From: an uncultured Negativicutes bacterium
GTDB taxonomy: Bacteria > Bacillota > Negativicutes > Veillonellales > Megasphaeraceae
DNA: 64,000 nt
Assembly: GCA_900752195.1 (NCBI GenBank)
Contig: CAADUJ010000012.1
Span: 73,941 to 137,940, forward strand
Direction of reading: 5' to 3'
Shown: piece after piece, positions 8,181 through 16,602 of the stretch
Position numbering within the stretch: the first letter of the stretch is position 1
Layout: every line of letters starts with the position of its first letter
The notes under the pieces: model-generated
The model's database searches: none
What the model saw: the letters and a program-made list of their open reading frames with translations, nothing else
What the model was told of the DNA's origin: nothing
Translations under genes and position numbers: made by a program

Positions 8181-9398
8181 CTATTTTTTATGGAATGTAC
8201 CAAGGCGGTACTTAAAATCTTCGTAACCAAAATGACAAATCCTGTCTAATTCGTGATTTTGGCGAAGAAGGTAGATATCAGGTAGGGCCATGCCATTAAA
8301 AGTATTATTTTTGCATGTCGTGTAGATTGCCATGTCACCGAATATGAGCTTGTCACCACGGTGCAAGGGGGCATCGAAGCTATAGTCCCCGATGCTGTCT
8401 CCTGTGAGGCATGTTGGTCCGCCGAGCCGATAGGTATAGGCTTTTTCCCGGGCTTTTCCTGATTGATAAAGCGGCGGTCGATAGGGCATTTCGATGACAT
8501 CCGGCATGTGGCAAGCGGCGCTCGTGTCGACGATGGCAAGGTGCATATCACCGTTCTGCAGAATATCCAGGACGGTAGTTACAAGATAACCGGCCTGAAA
8601 AGCACAAGCTTCACCAGGCTCGAGATAAACGGTGACATTCCACCGTTCCTGGGCTTTGCAGATTGTCCGGATGAGTCGATTGATATCATAGCCTTGACGC
8701 GTAATGTGATGGCCGCCACCCATGTTAAGCCATTTCATGCGGGCAAGCCAGAGCCCAAAGGATTGTTCTACTTTCAGGAGCGTTGTTTCTAAGTCATCGG
8801 CATCCTGTTCACATAGTGTATGAAAGTGAAGACCATCGAGCAGGTCGATGAGGTCATCTGTCATGGCATCATCCCATTGGCGCCGCGTCGTTCCGAGGCG
8901 GCTGCCAGGTGCACAGGGATCATAGATATCGTGGCCTGCCTGTGTGGAAAGTTCGGGATTGATGCGCAAGCCGATGCTAAGGCCGGCATCTTTGGCTTTT
9001 CTGCCGAAATAAGCTAGCTGAGATGGCGAATTGAAGACGATGTGATCGGCATACTGGAGGACGGTCCTGAATTGATCATCCCGGAAGGCAGCCGAATAGA
9101 CATGGACTTCTTTTCCCGGCATTTCTTCAGCACCCAGACGGGCTTCGTAGAGTCCGCTTGCCTCTGTGCCAGCTATATAAGGAGCAAGGATGGGGTAGCA
9201 ATCATAATTAGAAAAAGCTTTCTGTGCCAGAAGGATGCGACACCCTGTCCGGCTGGCAAGGTCCTTCAGGATTTCACCGTTTCGTCGCAAGGCCTTTTCA
9301 TCTATGACGTAAGCCGGTGTTGTCATGGTCGAGAAGAGGTCCTTTACATCTTGTGAGAGAAGAGTAAAGGCACCTCTTCCATTTTCTACCATAGCCAT
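8181..9398 (-). CDS. nspC: Carboxynorspermidine / carboxyspermidine decarboxylase
   Basis: This 405-residue PLP enzyme of the alanine-racemase fold decarboxylates carboxy(nor)spermidine to (nor)spermidine. The PLP lysine is in ILLAQKAFSNY near residue 60; later motifs GGHHIT, EPGEACAF and CLTGDSIGDY match the NspC family, including the active-site Cys. The start codon overlaps the stop of the dehydrogenase gene by one base and no strong ribosome site is present, so translation is probably coupled. It is the last gene of the speA operon. Confidence 0.93.
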   Translation of the reverse strand: MAMVENGRGAFTLLSQDVKDLFSTMTTPAYVIDEKALRRNGEILKDLASRTGCRILLAQKAFSNYDCYPILAPYIAGTEASGLYEARLGAEEMPGKEVHVYSAAFRDDQFRTVLQYADHIVFNSPSQLAYFGRKAKDAGLSIGLRINPELSTQAGHDIYDPCAPGSRLGTTRRQWDDAMTDDLIDLLDGLHFHTLCEQDADDLETTLLKVEQSFGLWLARMKWLNMGGGHHITRQGYDINRLIRTICKAQERWNVTVYLEPGEACAFQAGYLVTTVLDILQNGDMHLAIVDTSAACHMPDVIEMPYRPPLYQSGKAREKAYTYRLGGPTCLTGDSIGDYSFDAPLHRGDKLIFGDMAIYTTCKNNTFNGMALPDIYLLRQNHELDRICHFGYEDFKYRLGTFHKK

Positions 9399-10657
9399 TA
9401 CGGTACCAATACGGGATTACCGTCTATCGCACGCGGCAAGCCGTACATATCGAGGGCGTCGAGAAATGGATCGGGATCGAGTTCATCGACAGTATAGACG
9501 CCAGGCTTTTGCCATTTTCCCGTAAGCATCATGAGAGCGCCACACATAGCGGGAACGCCTGTAGTATAGCTGACCCCCTGACTGCCTACTTCACGGTAAC
9601 ATTCTTGATGGTCGCAGACATTATACATATACCAAGTCTTGTCTTTGCCATCTTTTTTGCCCGTAAAGATGCATCCTATATTGGTTTTACCTTTCGTTCT
9701 CGGGCCTAAGCTTGCTGGATCGGGAAGGAGAGCCTTTAAGAATTTGATAGGAACGATTTGATGGCCTTCAAATTCAATGGGCGTCGTCGACAGCATACCT
9801 ACATTTTCGAGGCATCTCATATGGTCAAGGTAGCTCTGTCCGAAGGTCATGAAAAAGCGGATGCGACGAGCTTCGGGAATCGTCTTGGCCAGGCTTTCGA
9901 TTTCTTCGTGATGAAGAAGATACATGTCCTTGGTACCGACTTGGGTGAAATCGTATTCCCGCTTGATGGACATGGCAGGAATTTCTACCCAGTGGCCGTC
10001 TTCCCAATAGCTTCCCGGTGCCGAGACTTCACGCAAATTGACTTCAGGATTGAAGTTCGTCGCAAAGGCATAGCCGTGGTCGCCGCCATTGCAGTCGAGG
10101 ATATCGATGGTATCGATGGTATCGAACTCGTGTTTCTTGGCGTATGCGCAATATGCCTGGGTAACGCCTGGGTCAAAGCCGCAGCCTAAAAGGGCCATGA
10201 GGCCGGCATCTTCAAAGCGGTTTTTATAAGCCCATTGCCAGCTGTAATCGAAATATGCCGAAAAGCCATCCTGTTTGCACCGTTCTTCATAAATGGCACG
10301 CCATTCCGGGTCATCTGTATGTTCCGGTTCGTAATTGGCCGTATCCATGTAGTTGACGCCGCAAGCCAGGCAGGCATCCATGATGGTCAGATCCTGATAA
10401 GGCAGGGCGACGTTCATGACAAGGTCGGGCTTGAAGGATTTGATGAGGGCTGTGAGTTCATCGACACTATCAGCGTCAACGTGGGCCGTCGTGATGTGGG
10501 TATTTGTCTTTCCTTTCAGTTTTTCTGCAAGGGCATCGCACTTTGATTTTGTGCGGCTGGCAATTAGGATTTCTGTAAAGACATCGCTGACTTGACAACA
10601 TTTTTGAATGGCGACAGATGCTACACCGCCGCAGCCAATAACAAGAACTTTACTCAT
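9398..10657 (-). CDS. Carboxynorspermidine / carboxyspermidine synthase (dehydrogenase, Lys1 family)
   Basis: The 419-residue NADPH-dependent enzyme belongs to the saccharopine-dehydrogenase (LYS1/Lys9) family. It begins with the Rossmann motif VLVIGCGGVASVA and includes GVNYMDTANYEPE and LLGCGFDPGVTQAY, typical of CASDH. The family condenses aspartate semialdehyde with a diamine (putrescine or diaminopropane), or in related routes with agmatine, to give the carboxylated triamine that NspC decarboxylates. Its position between speB and nspC supports this. AAAGGAG lies before the ATG. Confidence 0.9.
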   Translation of the reverse strand: MSKVLVIGCGGVASVAIQKCCQVSDVFTEILIASRTKSKCDALAEKLKGKTNTHITTAHVDADSVDELTALIKSFKPDLVMNVALPYQDLTIMDACLACGVNYMDTANYEPEHTDDPEWRAIYEERCKQDGFSAYFDYSWQWAYKNRFEDAGLMALLGCGFDPGVTQAYCAYAKKHEFDTIDTIDILDCNGGDHGYAFATNFNPEVNLREVSAPGSYWEDGHWVEIPAMSIKREYDFTQVGTKDMYLLHHEEIESLAKTIPEARRIRFFMTFGQSYLDHMRCLENVGMLSTTPIEFEGHQIVPIKFLKALLPDPASLGPRTKGKTNIGCIFTGKKDGKDKTWYMYNVCDHQECYREVGSQGVSYTTGVPAMCGALMMLTGKWQKPGVYTVDELDPDPFLDALDMYGLPRAIDGNPVLVP

Positions 10658-10696
10658 AGGTGTCTCCTTTCAATATGGAAAAATAAGGACTGTAGT

Positions 10697-11557
10697 TTAG
10701 GGGTGAAGGGCAAGGAGTAATTCCCGTACTACTTTGCAAGCTAATGCGGTGGAGGCGCCACTGCCGTCAAGCATGGGTGCTAACTCTGTTACATCGGCGC
10801 CGATGACACGGCCCCTTGCAACGGTGCGCATGGCTTGTAAAAGGGCCGGGAACCAGACGCCTCCTGCCTCAGGTGTACCCGTTCCAGGAAACGCTGCTGG
10901 ATCGAGACAGTCGAGGTCGATAGTGAAATAGATGGGGGCCTTTTGAGCAATCAACGTATCCATGACGTGTTCAAGACCGCCGAAGCCAAAGGGATGCATA
11001 TCTGTATGGTCTTTGGCAAAGCAGAATTCATCTTTGTCGCCACTGCGGATGCAGAACTGATGGATCCGGCCATCACCGACGAAATCGTGGCAACGACGGA
11101 GAACACAGGCATGGCTCAAGGAATTTCCTAAGTAGTCCTGCCGTAAATCAGCATGGGCATCGAAGTGGATGATATGGAGGTCTTTATAGCGTTTGTACAA
11201 GGCCCGGACAGCGCCGAGCGTGACAAGGTGTTCACCTCCTAAAAGGAAGGGAAGTTTACCATCTCTTTCGATGATTGTGCAGCGCTCTTCAATAGCTTCC
11301 AGTGGCTGTGCAGGATTTCCGAAACTAAGTTCTATATCGCCACTATCAAAAATCTGCATATCTTCTAAATCGCGGTCCTGGTAAGGACTATACGTTTCAA
11401 GACCAAAACTTTCATGGCGTATGGCACTGGGGCCAAAACGGGCGCCAGGGCGAAAGCTCGTTGTCGAATCAAAAGGAGCCCCGTACAGGACGATGGCAGC
11501 GTCTTCATAGGTCGCGTTACAGGCAATAAAGGTTTCAATGTTAGGTGTTAAGGTCAT
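10697..11557 (-). CDS. speB: Agmatinase-type ureohydrolase
   Basis: The 286-residue member of the arginase/agmatinase family has the manganese ligands in GGEHLVTLG, HFDAHADLR and TIDLDCLDP. It would hydrolyse agmatine to putrescine and urea. In organisms that attach the aminopropyl group to agmatine first, a homologue acts on aminopropylagmatine; the sequence does not decide between these. The ATG at 11557 overlaps the speE stop as ATGA and is preceded by GGGAGG, so I discarded a longer frame that lies inside speE. Confidence 0.92.
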   Translation of the reverse strand: MTLTPNIETFIACNATYEDAAIVLYGAPFDSTTSFRPGARFGPSAIRHESFGLETYSPYQDRDLEDMQIFDSGDIELSFGNPAQPLEAIEERCTIIERDGKLPFLLGGEHLVTLGAVRALYKRYKDLHIIHFDAHADLRQDYLGNSLSHACVLRRCHDFVGDGRIHQFCIRSGDKDEFCFAKDHTDMHPFGFGGLEHVMDTLIAQKAPIYFTIDLDCLDPAAFPGTGTPEAGGVWFPALLQAMRTVARGRVIGADVTELAPMLDGSGASTALACKVVRELLLALHP

Positions 11558-12408
11558 GATTCTACCTCCCTCAGCATGTCTTCCAGGAAAGCGGGAAGCC
11601 AGAATGAACCGACGTGGAGACGCGGCGTGTAGTATCGTGTGTGAAGGTGGAGTTTTTCCCATTCTTCTGCATGAAGGTCGTTGACAGGGTGATACATTTT
11701 GCTGGCAAAGCCAAAGAGCCAATAGCCTGCGGCATATGTCGGAATGTGAGCTTGATACACCTTACTGATAGGGAAGGTCTTGACGATGCGCTGATGACTA
11801 CGCTTCATGGCCTGCGCGTCTTCGTGATAGAAGGGACTACCCTGCTGGTTCACCATGATGCCGTCTTTTCGCAGGGCATGATAGCAGCTGCCATAAAATT
11901 CTTTCGTAAAGAGCCCTTCTGATGGACCGAAGGGGTCTGTGGAATCGACGATGATGAGATCGTATTCTTCTTCACAGCTACGGATGAATTTCAATGCGTT
12001 TTCAAAATAAATATGGACGCGGGTATCATCGAGGCGGCACGCGTTACCCGGCAGGTAATGGCGACATGCTTCGACGACGGCCGGATCCATTTCGACGAGG
12101 TCGATGGAACGGACGCGGTCATAGCGTGTCAATTCTTTTACGACGCCGCCATCACCGGCACCGATAACGAGAATGTCCTGACAGTCCTGATGGACGGCCA
12201 TGGGCACGTGGGTGATCATTTCGTCGTAAATGAATTCATCCCGTTCCGTCAGCATGACGTTGCCGTCGAGTGTGAGGACGCGGCCGAATTCCGGCGTTTC
12301 AAATATATCGATATGCTGATATTCGCTTTGCCGTGAATAGAGATGACGGTTGACGCGAATGCTGAGTTTCACATCAGGCGTGTGAAACTCACTGAACCAA
12401 AATTCCAT
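11554..12408 (-). CDS. speE: Spermidine synthase (polyamine aminopropyltransferase)
   Basis: The 284-residue protein has the spermidine synthase tetramerisation region followed by the nucleotide-binding motif GAGDGGVV (GGGDGG in most homologues) and the catalytic DSTDPFGP near residue 158. It should transfer aminopropyl from decarboxylated SAM to putrescine or a related amine. No SAM decarboxylase (speD) is in the window, which is odd for an operon that also carries the carboxyspermidine route. It follows speA by 15 bases. Confidence 0.92.
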   Translation of the reverse strand: MEFWFSEFHTPDVKLSIRVNRHLYSRQSEYQHIDIFETPEFGRVLTLDGNVMLTERDEFIYDEMITHVPMAVHQDCQDILVIGAGDGGVVKELTRYDRVRSIDLVEMDPAVVEACRHYLPGNACRLDDTRVHIYFENALKFIRSCEEEYDLIIVDSTDPFGPSEGLFTKEFYGSCYHALRKDGIMVNQQGSPFYHEDAQAMKRSHQRIVKTFPISKVYQAHIPTYAAGYWLFGFASKMYHPVNDLHAEEWEKLHLHTRYYTPRLHVGSFWLPAFLEDMLREVES

Positions 12409-12423
12409 GTTCGTCCCCCTCTT

Positions 12424-13884
12424 TTAGCGTAATACATTGATGCGTTCCAAATCAGGATCTTCAGATCCTGTCATGCTGCAGCCCTTTTCTTTTGCGTATT
12501 GGATATGTTCCAAAATGACTGGCGTAATTCGTTCGCCCGGTGCCAGGATAGGTATTCCCGGAGGATAGCACATGACGAATTCACTGCAGATCTTACCGAT
12601 ACTTTTTTCTAACGGAAGGCTTTCTTTTTCGGCGTAAAAGGCATCTTGCGGGCTCGTGACGACTTCGGGTTCGACATATTCCTGGGTCAGCATGCCAGCC
12701 GGGTCTTTCTGGTAGTGACGCCGTATTTCTGAAAGAGCGCTGACGAGCCGTTCCAACTCCTGCATCCGATCACCCATGGAAAGGTAAGCTAGAATGTTTC
12801 CAATATCGCCAAACTCAATCTGGATATCGTATTCATCGCGGAGAATGTCATAGACTTCAATGCCGGCAAGACCGATGTCACGGGTATGGATGCTGAGCTT
12901 CGTGTTGTCAAAGTCGAAGACGGAATCACCGTTCATGAGTTTCCGGCCAAACGCATAGTAACCACCGATGGCATTGATTTCCTGACGGGCATAGCTGGCC
13001 ATATCGACGACTTTATGGAATAATTCTGGACCGTGAAGTGCCAGATGACGACGGCTGATATCGAGACTGGACATGAGAAGATAACTGCCCGATGTCGTTT
13101 GTGTCAGATTGATAATCTGCCGCACGTAACCGGCGTGGATAGCGGGCCCGATGAGGAGAAAGCTTGATTGGGTCAGGCTGCCGCCACTCTTATGCATCGA
13201 TACAGCGGCCATATCGGCACCGGCGGCCATGGCCGATACGGGCAGGCCGTTGCCAAAATAAAAATGTGTACCGTGTGCTTCGTCGACAAGACATTTCATA
13301 CCGACTTTGTGAGCCATGGACACGATTGCTCGTAAATCGCTGCAAATGCCGTAGTATGTTGGATTATTGACGAGGACTGCAACTGCATCGGGGTTGGCGA
13401 CGATAGCTCGTTCTACCTGCAGGCGTTGCATGCCCAGGGAAATGCCGATGCGCTGATCTACTTCAGGATTGACATAGACCGGTATGGCCCCGCAGAGGAC
13501 GAGAGCATTAATGACGCTTTTATGAACGTTCCGTGGCAGGATGATTTTGTCGCCCCTTTTGCAGATTGTCAGGACCATACTCTGGACGGCGCTCGTCGTC
13601 CCGCCGACCATGAGAAATGCATGATTGGCGCCAAAAGCTTCTGCCGCCAGTTCTTCTGCTTCACCGATAACGGAAACGGGATGACAGAGGTTGTCGAGTG
13701 GTTTCATGCTGTTTACATCGACAGAAACACAGGATTTTCCTAAAAAAGCGGCTAGTTCGGGATTCCCGCGGCCTCGTTTATGGCCGGGAACGTCGAAAGG
13801 AACGACGCGCATATCCCGAAATCGTTGCAGCGCTTCATAAATGGGAGCACGTTCCTGACGCCGTCGCATGGTTTTACTATTCAA
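12424..13884 (-). CDS. speA: Orn/Lys/Arg decarboxylase, probably arginine decarboxylase
   Basis: The 486-residue fold-I PLP enzyme has the length of Bacillus SpeA. The PLP lysine is in SMHKSGGSLTQSS, preceded by LVDEAHGTHF, and the C-terminal domain has the family's YPPGIPILAPGE. Arginine is the most likely substrate because speB (agmatinase) is in the operon, but lysine decarboxylases of this subgroup look alike. The start is a TTG at 13884, nine bases after AGGAG; the next ATG is 15 bases further in. Expression is probably controlled by the long leader described separately. Confidence 0.9.
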   Translation of the reverse strand: MNSKTMRRRQERAPIYEALQRFRDMRVVPFDVPGHKRGRGNPELAAFLGKSCVSVDVNSMKPLDNLCHPVSVIGEAEELAAEAFGANHAFLMVGGTTSAVQSMVLTICKRGDKIILPRNVHKSVINALVLCGAIPVYVNPEVDQRIGISLGMQRLQVERAIVANPDAVAVLVNNPTYYGICSDLRAIVSMAHKVGMKCLVDEAHGTHFYFGNGLPVSAMAAGADMAAVSMHKSGGSLTQSSFLLIGPAIHAGYVRQIINLTQTTSGSYLLMSSLDISRRHLALHGPELFHKVVDMASYARQEINAIGGYYAFGRKLMNGDSVFDFDNTKLSIHTRDIGLAGIEVYDILRDEYDIQIEFGDIGNILAYLSMGDRMQELERLVSALSEIRRHYQKDPAGMLTQEYVEPEVVTSPQDAFYAEKESLPLEKSIGKICSEFVMCYPPGIPILAPGERITPVILEHIQYAKEKGCSMTGSEDPDLERINVLR

Positions 13885-14257
13885 CGTGATTCACTCCTAC
13901 ATAATGGAAATAAAAAAACGCAAGCTGTGCCGTTCACAGCTTGCGTCATGGTCGCAGAAAAATATTGTCTACTATTAAGTGTTAGACATAGACAAGACTT
14001 TATTGCGTGTGATCAGAGTCTATATAGCAATTCTACTTTTACTACTCCTATTGATCGGTTTGCAAGCGTGCAGATGCACCATTCGGTTATGAAGTAACCA
14101 ACTCTTGAAAACTGAGCAGTACGCTCAATCAATAAGGCAGCTGTAATGCTGCCAATCGGCAGTGGACCCGGCTGTCCGTATGGCCTCGACTTTATATGCT
14201 AAAGTGGTCCCGTACAATTGCTTTGAAAAGACTCTATATCATACTCTCTTCAAAATC
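13885..14257 (-). promoter_or_regulatory. Structured 5' leader of the speA operon, candidate cis-regulatory RNA
   Basis: From the predicted start near 14257 to the speA start codon the transcript has about 370 untranslated bases. Reading plus-strand coordinates, I see a 10-bp hairpin (14222-14231 with 14245-14254), a three-way junction closed by GGACC/GGTCC (14164-14168 with 14206-14210), GGCAGC/GCTGCC (14136-14141 with 14148-14153), GGTTA/TAACC (14085-14099) and GTGCA/TGCAC (14068-14079). TTGTCTA/TAGACAA (13965-13971 with 13989-13995) lies just before the terminator. It does not match the T-box, lysine, SAM-I or cobalamin riboswitch patterns I know. The ligand is unknown. Confidence 0.6.
13911..13946 (-). 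terminator. Intrinsic terminator in the speA leader (attenuator)
   Basis: A perfect 12-base-pair stem (ACGCAAGCTGTG at 13918-13929 with CACAGCTTGCGT at 13935-13946) is followed on the minus strand by seven T. It stands only about 25 bases before the speA start codon and inside its transcript, so it must be read through for expression. Confidence 0.85.
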
Positions 14258-14263
14258 AAGAAA

Positions 14264-14292
14264 ATAGTACCATATAGAGTTTTGGCTGTCAA
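14264..14292 (-). promoter_or_regulatory. Promoter of the speA operon
   Basis: On the minus strand TTGACA (14292-14287) is followed after exactly 17 bases by TACTAT (14269-14264). Transcription would start near 14257. Confidence 0.8.
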
Positions 14293-14523
14293 GATTTTGC
14301 ACGGGCGGCTTAGACCGCCTATCCACGCCATGGCGGGGCGTTTTCCGTCGACGTAGCCCTTAAAGAAGGAGCACGGGTACGCCCTGCCCTAAAGCCCGGA
14401 GTGCAAGACGCTCCGTCAGCCGGCTTCCAAAGGAAACCTTGGCCCCGTCGAAGCTGCTAAGCCGTCGCGAAGGAGACAGACTGCCAAACGTAAGCGCTTT
14501 CGCGATTACGCGTTTCCGACACC
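14293..14523. other. GC-rich, hairpin-rich intergenic block of unknown role
   Basis: These 231 bases separate the divergent speA and trpS promoters and hold no credible gene. They are clearly richer in G+C than the leaders on each side. Visible hairpins include GGCGG/CCGCC (14304-14319), GGAG/CTCC around 14400-14413, CCAAAGG/CCTTGG around 14427-14442 and CGTAA/TTACG (14489-14510). I could not match it to RNase P, tmRNA, SRP, 6S or 5S RNA. It may be a small RNA gene, a decayed structured RNA or a binding region. Confidence 0.4.
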
Positions 14524-14552
14524 TTGACAGGAAGGTAAGAGCGTTATAAAAT
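14524..14552 (+). promoter_or_regulatory. Promoter of the T-box/trpS transcript
   Basis: TTGACA (14524-14529), 17 bases, TAAAAT (14547-14552). The predicted start near 14560 leaves a leader of about 295 bases before trpS. Confidence 0.8.
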
Positions 14553-14559
14553 ATGCCAT

Positions 14560-14834
14560 ATACTATATAAGTAGTCCATGATTGGGAGTAAGTACCTATT
14601 GTCCCACTCCTTACAGCGAACCGATGATGGTGTGAGATCGGCAGGAAGTACAACAGGGAATGGGCCCAGGAGATGCCGTCTGAACGAGAGTAGGATAGGC
14701 CGGTTCTTTCACCGTTATCGAGAAAGCATGCATGACACGTGCATCGATGAGCCGGACAGCTTGCTGTCAACCAGGGTGGTACCGCGGAATCACGTTCCTT
14801 TCGTCCCTATTCGTAGAGGATGGAAGGTTTTTTT
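14560..14834 (+). promoter_or_regulatory. T-box leader controlling trpS
   Basis: The leader contains the T-box consensus AACCAGGGTGGTACCGCGG at 14769-14787. A terminator follows, built from CCTTTCGTCC (14797-14806) and GGATGGAAGG (14818-14827) with seven T. The upstream 200 bases fold into the stem I region. T-boxes read the charging state of a tRNA; with trpS downstream it should be tRNA-Trp. I did not pin down the UGG specifier codon with certainty. Confidence 0.92.
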
Positions 14835-14854
14835 GTATATAGGAGGAGATAGAC

Positions 14855-15841
14855 ATGGCTGTTATTTTTTCAGGCATTCAACCGAGTGGTAATCTTACAT
14901 TAGGCAATTATTTAGGTGCTTTGCGCAATTTCACAAAGGTACAGGACGAAAACGAATGTTATTATTGCGTCGTCAATCAGCACGCTATTACAGTTCCCCA
15001 GGATCCGGCCATGCTGCATGAACGGACCCGCCAGCTTGCGGCTATTTATTTGGCTGCTGGACTGGATCCGCAGAAGGCAACTCTTTTTGTGCAGTCGGAA
15101 GTTCCGGAACATGCTCTTTTAGGTTGGATTATGATCACAAGCTCCTATGTAGGCGAATTGGAACGAATGACTCAATATAAAGACAAAGCGGCCAAACGGG
15201 GTGATTCCATTCCGGCAGGCCTCCTGACATATCCGCCTCTCATGGCAGCAGATATTCTGCTCTACCAGACAGAATACGTTCCTGTCGGCGACGATCAGAA
15301 GCAGCATATGGAAATTACCCGCGATTTGGCGCAGCGCTTCAACCGGTTATACGGTGAAACGTTTACGATTCCGAACATTCTTCTCGGTCACGATGGCACC
15401 CGTGTCATGAGCTTGCAGGAACCAAAGAAGAAGATGAGCAAGTCCGATGAAAATACACAGGCTACTATTTACCTTCTCGATGATCCCAAAGCCATTGAAA
15501 AGAAAATTAAACGAGCCCAGACGGACAGCGAAAACCAGGTCCGCTACGATGTTGACTGCCAGCCGGGGATTTCAAACCTCATCGAAATCCTTTCGGCTAT
15601 TACGGATCAGTCTCATGAAGATATTGAAAAGGCTTATGAAGGAAAAGGCTACGGTACCTTTAAGAAAGATGTTGCAGATGCCGTGATTTCCGTTCTGGAA
15701 CCGATTCAGCAGCGCTACGAAAAACTCGTCCATGATGCAGAACTCGATATCATTTTGGATGAAGGCGCGAAGAAGGCCCACACAAAAGCGGCCGTTACAT
15801 ATGAAAAGGCATGCCGCAACATGGGCCTTTACCGGAAATAA
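14855..15841 (+). CDS. trpS: Tryptophanyl-tRNA synthetase
   Basis: The 328-residue class I synthetase charges tRNA-Trp. The HIGH-like motif appears as PSGNLTLGNYLGAL near residue 11, PVGDDQKQHMEITRDLAQRFN forms the middle of the active site, and KKKMSKS near residue 193 is the KMSKS loop. AGGAGG lies before the ATG. It is regulated by the T-box leader and followed after two bases by yfbR. Confidence 0.98.
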   Translation: MAVIFSGIQPSGNLTLGNYLGALRNFTKVQDENECYYCVVNQHAITVPQDPAMLHERTRQLAAIYLAAGLDPQKATLFVQSEVPEHALLGWIMITSSYVGELERMTQYKDKAAKRGDSIPAGLLTYPPLMAADILLYQTEYVPVGDDQKQHMEITRDLAQRFNRLYGETFTIPNILLGHDGTRVMSLQEPKKKMSKSDENTQATIYLLDDPKAIEKKIKRAQTDSENQVRYDVDCQPGISNLIEILSAITDQSHEDIEKAYEGKGYGTFKKDVADAVISVLEPIQQRYEKLVHDAELDIILDEGAKKAHTKAAVTYEKACRNMGLYRK

Positions 15842-15843
15842 AG

Positions 15844-16443
15844 ATGATGAAAAGTCATTTTTTTGCCATCCTTTCACGAATGAAATTCATTCGGCGGTGG
15901 AGCCTTATGCGTAACACTATAGAGGAAAACATTGAAGAGCATACGTTGCAGACGGCCATGATTGCATATCATCTCTGCTTGCTTCACAATACTTATTACA
16001 ACGGCGACGGACAGGTTCTTGATGGTCGACAAGCCGCACTTTTAGCACTGTACCATGACGTGAGTGAAGTTTATACAGGCGATATGCCGACACCAGTCAA
16101 GTATTTTAGCGACACCATGCGTAAGACCTATGGTGCTGTTGAGACGTTGGCCCAGGAACGGCTCGTCGCAACACTTCCAAAAGAGCTGCAGCCGGCCTAT
16201 GAGCCACTTATCTGCCGTGCTGAAATGGATCCGGTATGGCCTTATGTCAAGGCAGCAGATATTCTCAGTGCCTATTTGAAGTGTATGCAGGAAAAAAATA
16301 GTGGCAACGGAGAATTCAACGAAGCCTATGTGACTATCCGAAAACGGCTGGAAGATCTGCACATGCCTGAAGTAGATCGTTTTCTTGCCGAATATGCGCC
16401 GAGTTTCCTATTATCATTGGACCAGCTATCACTAGATAAATAA
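15844..16443 (+). CDS. yfbR: 5'-deoxynucleotidase, YfbR family (HD domain)
   Basis: The 199-residue protein begins MMKSHFFAILSRMKFIRRW, nearly the same layout as E. coli YfbR. It has the HD-domain metal ligands in EEHTLQTA, YHDVSE and the later KAADILSAYLKC. The family removes the phosphate from deoxynucleoside 5'-monophosphates in the cytoplasm. The start lies two bases after the trpS stop with a weak ribosome site, so it is probably read by coupling. A longer frame starting inside trpS is unlikely. Confidence 0.92.
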   Translation: MMKSHFFAILSRMKFIRRWSLMRNTIEENIEEHTLQTAMIAYHLCLLHNTYYNGDGQVLDGRQAALLALYHDVSEVYTGDMPTPVKYFSDTMRKTYGAVETLAQERLVATLPKELQPAYEPLICRAEMDPVWPYVKAADILSAYLKCMQEKNSGNGEFNEAYVTIRKRLEDLHMPEVDRFLAEYAPSFLLSLDQLSLDK

Positions 16444-16450
16444 ACGTTTT

Positions 16451-16480
16451 GTACCCCATGGCAGACATGCTGTGGGGTAC
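16451..16480 (+). terminator. Terminator-like hairpin after yfbR
   Basis: GTACCCCA and TGGGGTAC form an eight-base-pair stem. The following tract is poor in T, so termination may be weak. Confidence 0.45.
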
Positions 16481-16602
16481 TTGCATGAATGTGGAAAAAT
16501 GTATAGAATGATAAAAGAAACGAAAATGGTATATTTTTTATAGGCATCAACGCAAGGTCTTTGTGATCTTGTCCATCCTAAATACCTTGGGAGGTTATCC
16601 AA

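Noticed and set aside
10081..10130. Short direct repeat ATCGATGGT within the carboxyspermidine dehydrogenase gene
   Set aside because: It reads as repeated Ile-Asp-Thr codons in a normal coding region (IDTIDILD), not a repeat element.
14041..14165. Plus-strand segment with CTTGAAAACTGAGCAG, like sequences found in Firmicute rRNA spacers
   Set aside because: No 16S, 23S or 5S sequence is nearby, and the minus strand here is explained as the speA leader. The likeness is short and may be chance.
14293..14523. Possible tmRNA because of CTTCGACGGGG on the minus strand
   Set aside because: There is no tag reading frame, no tRNA-like 3' end with CCA, and the space is too short for a full ssrA gene.
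14360..14770. Minus-strand open frame of 136 codons across the T-box region
   Set aside because: It lies antisense to the T-box and the GC-rich block, has no ribosome site and no protein-like pattern.
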